A DNA stretch of 64,000 nt, from contig OU744450.1 of assembly GCA_916610825.1 (NCBI GenBank), forward strand, positions 23,435,338-23,499,337, in the 5' to 3' direction. Each line of letters starts with the position of its first letter. The stretch's first letter is position 1. Positions 28,501 through 40,500 of the stretch are shown one piece after another. The translations under genes were made by a program, and so were the position numbers. The notes beneath the pieces were generated by a model. The model did no database searches and was not told the origin of the DNA. It saw only the letters and a list, made by a program, of their open reading frames with translations. Source of the DNA: Haliclystus octoradiatus (lineage: Eukaryota; Cnidaria; Staurozoa; Stauromedusae; Haliclystidae).

Positions 28501-31500
28501 TGTGTCTTCCAAGTGACTGGGAGCCATGGTGTCTGGGCATGTGAAGTCCCACACTGCTCATTTGCCAGGGGACCAGGGAATCTATGTGAAACCATCAGGA
28601 CGTTTCAAATCAGATTGACATAAGCCCTGAGGTTCAAGAATAGATGGTATACCAGCTGATCCCATGGCGCGCTTCATGATGTTATTCACAGCATGGTGTC
28701 TTGCAGATCTTCCAGCACTAAACTTGCACGATAAACCATGCGTTTCCCAAGGCGTCAACTATTGTTCCACATTTGCAGACATTCTCTTCCACTTTTTTTG
28801 CATCCAAGGCGTAGAGTCGTTGCAATTCTGAGCTGCGTGTCGTTGAGAAATAGGCCAAGTGAGGCTAATGATAAACAGCTCAGCCGAGCCCCAGAGTATT
28901 TTTCATTGACAGGCCTTAGACGACTGATGGACCGTTGATCGACCGCCGATAAATAAAGGGTTTGTACAGCGTCGTCGACCAACGGAGAATCCTAAGACTT
29001 TTGGGTGTTTGTTGATAGTGGTGTTGCGTTGTTTGATTTTGACTGCCACATGTCTAATGCATTGCTCTCATGTGATATGTTTGTTGTGATATTCGAAGCT
29101 AGCAAGATATCTTTGACGAGTGGTCCGGTCTGCTTGCAGGAGGCAATAAATGCAGACAAGGCTATTTCACTAGGCTTTCTTATGCCTAGTCCATCAGATG
29201 AAACTGGAAGTGATGCTTTTTCCCATTGTTGATCTTCCAGGACAACGTTTAATATTTTCTCCAGGCATCTCTTGAGTTATTCGTCATAGGTCTCCAATAT
29301 ACTACTTGAGTAACAAGGGGACGATCTAAGAAAGTAATTATGTCTAGGAATAATTATAACATTTTTAAGTAAGATAAGAATTTAAAAAGTTCAAACGATT
29401 GTTAGTGTACGGTAGATTACAGTTCAGATGAAGGCAAACCAGACTATTTATAAGCTCAACAAAGTTCTTTTGGTAAAGTTTCGTATCACATTATCACATT
29501 ATCGTGATCATCAATTTGGCTTTCAAATTTTTTTTTCTTGGTGTGGAGTTCCAATATAGAACAAATAGAATCGTACTGACTTTGTCTCTCCAAGCTTAGA
29601 TATAGCCTTATAGTAACGTTGTAGAGTGCCTGGTTCGACCAGTCCACCAATGAAGAACTTTATGAAGGCTCCAGGCACAGAAACAGAAGACTCCGAGCCT
29701 GTAGGAAGGAGATAGCTCAAAAGCAGACCACCCGTACGGTGCACTTCGTATCTGATGGGTGGTTTGAATAGCGCCAAGGTCAACTCCTCTTTGATTTTAT
29801 CTGCGTGTGCGAGTTCTACGTTTGCAATGGTGAATGAAACGGTCTCGATGGGATTAAATAATAATATATGCGGTGTATCATTGTGTCCAAGGTGTCCAAA
29901 GTTACTTGAATAGACTATTCTATTCTATTAACTTTGTTGTGTCTTAACAATCACCTTGGATAAAGTCATGATAAAGCGTATGCGCAATTGGATACTTCAG
30001 GGTAAATCAATACCTTCAAAAATTGCACTATTTTGCAGTGTTACGTCTCAAAATTACCCAAGCTTTTTCTTATAGTATTTATTAGGGGTCTCGCACCTTC
30101 TCACATCCCCAGGTTTTACGACCGTGTATTCAACCTTTATTTATATTATTTCTTGAGTAAGGTTATATGTAAGGGACACTTTATACAATGTGAAATGTTC
30201 TTTATTTACTGATCAAAATGACAAACTATATTATATATCATATCATCCTATCATATGAAGTCTGTCGACTTTTTGAACTGTAATATCTGGGATCAAAAAT
30301 GATGATTTAATATCATTTTCCTCCGTGAAAAAAGCCAACTTCGCTTCTATAAAAAAAATGGCGTTACTAATAGCGTAATCCACAAGTATTTCATACGTTT
30401 ATACTATAAGTTTGTGTATTATAGGCAATATATGTACGGTAGGCAGACACTATCATCTTCAGTTCAGTGCCTGCGTTATTTTTTTAATAGCAATTGCTTT
30501 GAAAGCATGTCATGAAACGTTTGGATGCAAAACCATTTACTCAGTTTACCTGAGAAACACCGGTCCGAAGAACGCTGGAAATAGCCTGTCTATACACCCC
30601 GGTCTACATGTCACTTTCCCGAAAATATAGAATTTAACTCTGTACAGCACAGAAACTTTTAAACATAAATTATTGGAGGAAATTACCACCTATAGAGCTG
30701 CAGCAGGCCGTGTTCAACAGACTATTTTGAAATCCGTAAACATCATCATTATATAATGAAACGGAGTAAATCTAATAGATAAACTCTTGTGTATAGCAGT
30801 ATACAAGTGCTGCATGATGGACCTGGACAAGTGACTAAATTCGCCTGTTATAGCCACGTCAAAATCACTGTTAGTCTGGCTGTTAGTCAATGTGGTGGAA
30901 ACTCATCACATGAAAAAAGTAGCTTTGTCATACCAGAGTACTCAAACTACTGAAGTAGTGATGTGGGCAATGCATCTCGCAAATAGTATAGGCACATCCC
31001 AAGTCAATAGTGCTCGAAATTGAGCAAGCGCAGTCGAGACATATAGCAGACAAGCATTTGTTTCTGGCCATTAGCCGTCATCAGTACTGCTCAGTGAACA
31101 AGGGACTGACTTCGCCTGTTATAGCTATTAGATCAAGATGAGTTGGCCAATGTGGTGAAAACTTCATCACATGAAAATAACATCTTTGTTATACCAGAGT
31201 ACTCAAACTATCAAAGTAATAGGCAATGCTTATCGCTAATATTGCCTCCAGTAACCTTATTACTGTCACTCCACATGGTTGACTTGTTGTGCAAATGGCG
31301 CATTTAAATCGCCATCGTCAAACCTTTTTTGTAAGATGTATAAATGTATAGACCTTGTTAAGCCTGAAAACACGTCAGTCATGTTTATAATTTTATAATA
31401 TATATCTCCAATGAAAATCTATCTAAAATCTTAATTATGTAAAACTATTTAATCATTTATTAATTTATTTCAAGTTATTCTGTATGTGATTCACATTTAT

Positions 31501-34500
31501 ATGCTGTTATATGCAGGAATAAACAAATCATTCATTCATTCATTCAAATAGTATAGCAACATTGTTTTAATTTTTCAGATATTGACGAATGCAAAACAGA
31601 AAATGGTGGATGTGATCATTATTGCGTAAATAAATTTGGTTCGTCAAAATGTACTTGTCGAGAAGGTTATAAATTAGGATTCAATCAAAAATCATGTGAA
31701 GGTAAATCAATATATGAAAACTGTGGAACTGTTGCAGGTTACAGTACATTCAGTACATTGCATGAAGCATTAATTGTTGATTTTTTTTTCAGTTGTATCT
31801 GTAACATTTTATTTTCTAAAAAAAAACTACGAAGATGTAAAATCTAAAACACTATTTACAACTTTGAACTTTGCATATTATCTACATGTTAAAAGTTTCT
31901 GTAATGCCATCACACTAGTCGTTAAAGTTCCCGTAATGCTTGTGCCGTTACCTCTCTGAATTGCGATGCTCAATTTTTGCATCAGAAAAGCTCTTGAGCG
32001 CTTTTCTCCAGTTGCGATGGTTAGCTTCTTAGCAATGGTATTAAATAAAATGCTTTGTTCCTTCGCTAAATGGTCCCAAAGTTTCAAAAGCGGCTGGTTG
32101 CATGATGTAGTTAGCGGATAATCCTGCATATTTTTTAATCTTTTTTTCTTCAGCTTGCTCTGCTGCTTTCCCACTTGTTGATTATATTTGACAACTCTTG
32201 CTTAAATATTGTTTATGTTTTTGCTGTGTCCAATCAGTAGAACATCGAATAAATCTCCTGAGTTTGTTACAAAATTTGAAAATGTATTTATTGTATTAGA
32301 TTTGAAAACTCTTGGTTAAATATTGTTAAACTGTTGCTATATGAGACTGATCCTTAATTCTGAAGCATGGTTTTTAAATTAGGTTAGAAATCATCAGGAA
32401 TTGCTTGGGACATGCACCCATATTATTTGTAGACTGATCGTTGGGGCTATTGCTGGTGTTCTCTTCCCCAAAAGTAAAATATCGAGGCTTTGATTTTGTA
32501 CACGCCGGAACCTGACTGGGCTCGGGAACCAATTCTGACTCCTAGAACATCTCTTAATATTCCTCGATGTGGTGGAATATTCTTGCAATAAATCAATGCT
32601 CACGCCAACCGATTATCTGTCGATTTGAAAAATCCGAAAGACTTTGTGAAAATCAACAAACAAAAGAATTTAAATACTTTCAGTACTATAGCTGCATTAA
32701 AATCAGTACCGGATGCTTATCAAGAGGATATACAGTGAAACCTGTATATAACAGCCAGTTACGAGAGGTATGACCATTATATGCAGGTGGGGGCTATATA
32801 TACACGGTTGTCGAATTAAATAGAAAATACTATTCTAAATATTTTGAACTATACATCGTCACACTTCATGCCGGGGCTAATAAAATGCGTGAAAAGAAGA
32901 CAAACATTCACACAGGCACGGTGGTTTACGCTCCATTTGTATAAAAAATAGTAATGTAGACGGTGTCGCCCTACCGAAGGCACCCGTATCACTCCTCTAT
33001 TTCTAGAAGAGTGACTTTTTTCGCTGAGAGCAATGATTTTAAACGCTCTTTGTTGATCTCAGCCGCGATACTGCAGATCAATTTCAACAGATTTCATGGC
33101 AGATAACGTCTCGATTGTCAATGCGCAACGATGCGCCGCAAGTACTCACAATGCAATTCCCTCTGGACCATTCCATCCGCCATCCTCAGATGGTACTCAT
33201 TTGATGTTTCAGATAAAGTCAAGGCTGAGTTGATCTTCGGGGGATTTGAAACACAGTCGATCAGATATGATTCGATCTGAAATTCGGTTGATCTAAGCTG
33301 ATCCTCCTCCATTTGTATATAGATGGCAAGAGTGACTATTCAAGACAGGTGATGGCTGTATAGAGGTGGCCGTTATTACATGTCTGACTGAGGAGAAACT
33401 TTTGTAACTGATTATTTTAGTGTTTGCATTTGGATAAAATCCATGAACAAAATACACTGCATTGAGTTCGTTGAGATTCGGATATTGGTTAACTTTTAAT
33501 ATCATCATTGATCAGTATCTTTTTACTTTTTTATATCTAATATAGTATGTTTAAGATGCAGTTCAGAATGGATTGAAATGGCAACGAAATTAAAAGCGTT
33601 AGAAAGGGTAAGTTGCAGAATGATGTTCTTGTGTAATGTATGTATGAGTATGCATATTTGTGTAATGTATCCTTAATTATGTTGTTGGAAAGTGAATGAA
33701 GCTTCTGCTCAATGTGTATCGTATTTGAAACTTTTAGACATTTCTGTTTGACAGTTAAATCGCTAATTTTTCTCTTTTTTTTAGTATTAGGAACCGCTCA
33801 TTATTTATGATCGGGGTTGGGGCCGAAGAGATTGGGGTTGGGTAAATAAAAATTATTGTCAAAAAAGGTTGGGTAAACAAAAAAGAATGATACAATGATA
33901 TCACTATTTTCATTTAAAATACAAGGAGAGAGGTGATGCATTTTTAGCTCTCATTTTCATCTAAACCAGCAATTTTGGCTGCTAGCTTGAAACAAGAACT
34001 TCCATATCCTTGTGCAAGGAGTATCAAATATTCACCTCGATATTTCACTTAAGGTTGGGTATCAAACATTATAAAGTTACATCACCAAAAAAGGTTTAAT
34101 TTCCTAGAATTTGATGCTCGTCGAAGTTCCACGAATTTGAATTAGTTTTTTTAATAATAGATTTCCAATATTATTATACAGTATCTAGTAAAAAATTGAA
34201 AAATATATTACGAAAGAGTTGACGTCTTAGAATTTATTTCCCCTTGAATGTGTAGGGATTTATTGTATAATTTTTTTTGGCATTTCTAGGTTATCCAGCT
34301 TGACGGCTCCGTTATTTCAAAGTTTACAAATTTAGCAAACGATAGTCCACCAAGTAACATACAGGTAATTACATGCATGAGATGTAATAATTTATTTCAA
34401 TCATTATTATATCTGTTGATTCAAGGATCAAATGAAAATAGTGGTAATGACCTATTGTCTCGAACCACGTGTTGTTATGAATGAGGCAATCTAGAATCCT

Positions 34501-37500
34501 CCTTACGTTAATGAAATATTTAATATCAAGTCTCATTTTGAAAATGCCTCGAATGGATTATGGAACATTTGAATATCTTTTATGATGAAATGGTGTGATT
34601 TTTGAAATGATATTGACAACATTGATTCATATTGAGTTGATTTAGTTCATATTTTTTTATGGTATATAGATAATTTGAGAACACTTAACTGATATATGAA
34701 ATATTGGGAATCCTAAAGGGGCCTCATTGCTTAATCGTGATATACGATGTGATATGTTGTTGTGATATACGATGCCTGTTGAGCTAGAATAACAACCTTA
34801 TCCATTCCGTTAATTTGCTATACTACCGTATAGAGGATTTTTAATTTACGTCACACCACCCGCAGAACAGCTTTGTAGGGCGGTTGATGGCTGCGGACGG
34901 TGTTTCGAACCTAGTTTTGCTATGGTGATTTGGCGTCAAACTCTAAATCAATCAGATTAATCGAATCATTTTCGTTATGATAAAAAGTGCGTTATACGAT
35001 ACTTGCTCATATTCTCGTAAATGTTTTGCTTGCTATTTATAAGTTTTGAGTTTTATCACTTTATCATACATTTGAATATTTGAACGTTTAATTCCGTACG
35101 GTCTGCATGCAGGCTTTGAAACTTGATTGAAAGTTATACGTGATGATCTCTCATCACTACGCAAACCATCTGTTTGACGCTAACGCTTTATTTGTTACGT
35201 AATTGTTGTAGAGTATGAACACGCTATTGTCATTTCTAAGAAATCGGTTAGTAGATCTTTGTGGTTAGAAGATATGGTGTAGAGTTTACATTTGATAAAC
35301 AAAAGATAATTATTGAAGCTCACACAGTAGTGCGTTTAGATTTGATAGGCCATTCTCTATTTTTTAAATAACAGTATAATCAGATAAACTGTCACCATTA
35401 TACTTTTACACGCCGTGCAAATAAGAGCGTACATAGAGTGTAACTCCAATTAATCGTAGATTATAAAGTATTCTGTAATCTATGAATTAATAAATTACTG
35501 GATTTTTTGGATTGATTATCTTCTATCCACGCACCGGATAAGCTTGCACCTTTTTTTTCACCATACTGGTTGGTTATTTTGAATTTATTTGTATTTGAAG
35601 CTTGTGTGTGTTTAGTGGCCGGATTCCCTATTCTAACCCCAACCAATAATGTTCCTGCCGGGCATATAGAATACATGTATTCTATAGTCCATGTGCCAGG
35701 GTAACCCTAACTAACCCTAACCCTGCGGGTTGAGGTCCGACGCCCTAACCATTACACCAATGCGACACTGCAGTGATTATGCAACCATTACACTATTGTG
35801 ACCAGCTTCCTCTGGCTGTGCCTGTGACCAGAATCAACGTGCTTACAAAATATACTTTTTACGAGCATTTGTGAAGCTCGAAATATGAAATGATGAATTA
35901 GATTAGCTTTCAGTTTGTGTAACAAAATCCTTGATTGTATCCTCAACTTTTAGCGAATTTTAAAAACGTGGAAACGAGCACCGTTCAACATCATCATATT
36001 TTTTCAGAAAACACCCTTCTCAAATTCGGTCGACAATGACGACAAGGAGATACTGCAGTTATCATGACCCCAACGGCTGTTAAATGTCCCCTAATTATAG
36101 GTCATAAGCTGCCATACTATTGATTTCAGTAGGGGCACTTTCAAGCATACTAAGTTGATTTCATCCTAGATCATGACAATAGGGTCAATAGAAATCTATT
36201 CTGACCCAAGCACTATAGAAATCTAGACTGTTGATTAAGGTACTGATCAAAATCAAAATTCTTTATTTAAATCTGCAGGATATTTATGTAGGATAAGATC
36301 ATTTTAGTAAAATGTCGCCATGCTCTGAACCGCATGTTGGCCACCAATGGACTTGGCGACACTGTTTTCATTTAGCGTTAGCATTTCACTTTAGCATCTA
36401 ATAAGTCTATGATTCTATCGTTGACAGATGTTTCATGTATAAGCGTTTAGGTCTGTGCTTTATACACGTACCAATCCTCAATACGATTGTATGTCACGAA
36501 CCTTGATCGTTGCCATGGATACACGAATTCAGCTACCACGTTTACCTGTAAGCGTTTCTTCTTAAATGCAATCCAGGATTGACTTATTACGGAATTGAGT
36601 TAACAGAGTTTAATTTTAATTAGTTTTTTTATAGATGTATTTTAACCGATAATTAAATGGCCATAATTGATATTACTGATTATCAATGACCACTCCTCAT
36701 TTAGTTCAGTTCAGGGTGTCATCCATGCTGTATTTTGATGAAGAACTTCTCGTGTTATGTTATTGCTATGCCAAACCTTCTGTATCGTATTGCAATCTGT
36801 ATTAAAGCTTCAATAAGACTTGATTAAATCTCTTGTTTTACATTGTTATCATTACTTCAGCCCTTAGGCACGAGCCACGTCAGTTACTGCGATATAAAAC
36901 ACATGGCACCATACGTAATATTTCGTATTCACTTGAACACTGTGGGGTTAATGAAATGATGCATCTGTCGGACTGGATTGCAAAACGTGCTCATAGAATC
37001 CGTTATCGGATAACATTAAATTGATCGTGAAATTACATGTGGTGGCAAAAACTTTCTCTGTACATGCAGTCGAGGCTCGTATTCGTCCATACTTAATGAT
37101 TTGACATTTTGTTGACCGTTATAGACAGGTGGTCTTAAAAAGAAGGTATCCAATTTTACCCAAATTATATGCAAATAGTAGTTAGTTTTATAGAGCTTTA
37201 ACCATTAACCTAAGATTACCCTACTTTAACGTAGTGGGCTTTAACCCTAACCCTATTTTTATTATTATCTAAACTTTGTTTTCATTTTAAGGCTACCTTT
37301 TCTGAAGGGAAAATATCAGAAGAAGCGAAACTAGTAAGCAATTTAGAAACTTTTGAATTATTTTATTTGAATTATCCATTTATTTATTTACTGTATCATT
37401 TTGAGTTCCGTCGTTGTATATCTTTTTACCCCGGGGGGTAACTCCACTAGGCCGGCTATACGGGGACGTGCCACTTTTTTGGGTCCATATTCCAGCTGAG

Positions 37501-40500
37501 CAAAAACTTTTTGGGTACGAGAATTCAAATTTTGGAGCTTTTGGGTATCCTATTTTTGACTTTTTCAAGAATCTTTGAAAAAATTTGCATCATTTTTGTG
37601 TTTTTACTTAAAATCAATCAACCTGTTTGAACTTTTTGGGTAGCATCAACAGAATTTTTGGAACTTTTTGGGTACTTTACCTTTTCCCAAAGTGGCACCT
37701 CCCCGTCCCTGAAGAGCTGGAGTTACCCCCCGGGCTTTTTACACTGCATTAGCCCTTGTCCAGACTATAAGCTATGCTAACGAAAGTGTAAACTTTTCTA
37801 TTTTCTTCAAGATAGATTTTCACACAACACATTCTACAAGATTTATCAAAAATGACAAGTTTAGTATATAATTTGTCCCTCGAGAATTTATCTATGGAAT
37901 AAGATTATAAGTCCTGGATTAGACTTTGGTCGGATATATAAACCAAACCATGTCACATTGAGCATAACGGATTACAATTGATTTATAATGCTCAATCACT
38001 CGGTTGTCAAATTAACTACCGTTTTCAAATGTTTAATGACACCACATTTACGTGTAGCCCAGTGGCGTCGAAAAGAAAAGAAAAGTTGTTATATATTATA
38101 ATTGTTATAACTATATATATTCTTCCATTGCTTCTATATATAGTTAAGTTAATCAATAGCTTGCTAACGCTAAAGCCAAATAATAATATCTGAAAATAAT
38201 GCCTTGAAATATTTTAAGAAAACCTAAATACTTTATCAAATAACAACACTATCAAACGCTGTACCACGAATAAGAATCAAAATGTTTACCCCCAAAATGA
38301 GCTCAGACCTTAAAACCCACCTTTTATATTTGTACACCCCCCTAACACCCTATAGGGAGAGCATATGTATATATAAGTACCCCCTCGCAGGTTGATATTG
38401 TTGTACATGTAGTAGAGATTTAAAATTCATTCTAATCCGATCTATCGTTTATTTTGTTTTGTGAGTATTTGGCATGCCCAATATCACAGTATTCGTGTAT
38501 AATTAATATTTGTTATTAAAAGGGCGGAGTAAATCAATTTATAAGAAGATCAAAGTTGACTTGGAGGTGGGAAACATGTTTAGTTGAAACAATAGATTTA
38601 AGTCTTTTGATATTGATAATGTGATAACAAAAATAAGATTAAACCGATTATAATATTTGATTAAATCCAAAAGATCACGATGACAGAGCAAATAATTAAT
38701 TCTTTTTTTTACACTAAAATATGTCGCTGTACTATCTATCGTGTGTTATTTGTCTCAAATCTTCGTTTACATAGTGATTTAATTAATATGGTTTCTATAG
38801 TTACTGATCTGATCTGACATCATCATCATCATTATTTATTGTGCCTATAGCAACCGTATCTATGCTTCAAGACCCGCTGATGTAGATCATTGTCAACTTT
38901 ATTGTATGATTTCATATTAAGGCTTGTGTTCTTTTTATTTTGTAACTCCTCATTTCTTTTACTCTTATTTTCGTGTGAGAAAAAAGTTTACTCGCGACCA
39001 GGGTCAGATAAAATGGAATTCCCGCAATCCTAGATCCAAGGCTGAAGAAAATTCAAAAGAAATGTTGAATGATGCTCTAGGATATGAGAAATCTTTGCGC
39101 TTCTGTCAGACCATCTCAAATCCCTTAGTCTTTTCGTACGCCATTGCCAAGGCAACGCTACTTTCATTATATGGTATACGTCAACTCCCTCGTCTTGTAC
39201 CACGCTGAGTCATCTTATTTAGAAATCAAACCAAATCATATCAACAATATTAAAAACATGAATGTATCGACATGTTTGTTTGTGTTATATAAATGTATTT
39301 CATAGTTCCATTTGCATATACATTGTACGCATGTGCAATGTGTACAAATGTTCTTTGATTTGCGTGGTGTTAATACCGAGGTAAAGGACGACGGATTTTC
39401 TACTTAAAACAATGTAGTTCTTATATTTCGGATATATTCCGGTTTTATGCGGATATACGTTTACGATCATTAATCAATCATTGTCTCATTCTGTAATATA
39501 ATGAAATACCTGGGACTTCTAGTTTTATGTCGACAATTAAATGTTGGTCGCTAGAGGAAGGTAATACTACTGCAGTTCAATGCACGCCATCAAAAGGTAT
39601 TATTGTAAATCAAAATTATCTGTTAAATTCCGAGGGATGATCGGTCTATCAATTGACACAACAGCTAAACTAGCTCCAAGAAAATTCGAAATAGCCAAAA
39701 AGCAAGATTAGGACATTTAGGGTATCAACCTAATAATGAATAATAATCCAGGGGGAGACACTTTAAAAAATTTAATGTACCCAAAAACTTCCAACAGTCA
39801 CCTGTAAATGCTACCCAAAATGTTTTGTGACGAAGTAAATGAAGTGGAAGACACCTCGTCGAAAAAATATTGAAGTCCCTCTTTCAATTTCTTCTATTAA
39901 TTTCATCATATGTTCCTTCATGTTATCCATCAATTTCATCATACGTCCAACGCCTGTAAATAATTTCACATTTTACTCAAATTTTTATCGCATAACTCCC
40001 TTACCGAAGCAGTTAACGGAAGACATTGTGACCTCTTTCTCCTTACACTATTTCTATTTAAGATTGGATAAGTTTGATTCAATTAATTACTGTATAAGCA
40101 CTCTCATTAGGCTGCACATCAGTGTAAATTATATTAATATATAATTTCGTGTAAAATTATATTAATATTTAATTTCTCTTAGTGCTTGCCTGTAAAAAAA
40201 TAAATCTTTAGTTTGTTTTTTACAAATAAAAAAAATAAAAATGTTCTGTTCTACATTTCACTTGCTTAAAGTCCCGCTTACTTTGATGTGCCGAGATTTG
40301 ATGGTTGGTAAACGGGTTGCTTACCAACATATCAAAATCGTCATAAAATAAGTGAGACTTGGAGCAAGTCAAGTTCTATATCTATGTAAGAATAATATTT
40401 TTAATTTACCCAAGAAGCATTTCTCTGATTCAATTTTTTGCCGTATATATATTTCACGTGGATCCATTATCAAATAGCTCAGAAGGAATTAATGTTTTGA

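Larger units (their letters stand above)
26757..31578. other. Intron 4 of the EGFL7-like gene
   Basis: A 4.8-kb intron holding a retroelement remnant (28146-29300), an unexplained minus-strand frame (29523-29850), a duplicated segment (30826-31245) and a probable LINE tail (31370-31553). No host exon could be found in it. Confidence 0.5.

Noticed and set aside
38924-39208. A 94-codon frame that might be an exon
   Set aside because: It overlaps a degraded CAGGGTYC MITE and has no matching partner exon in phase.
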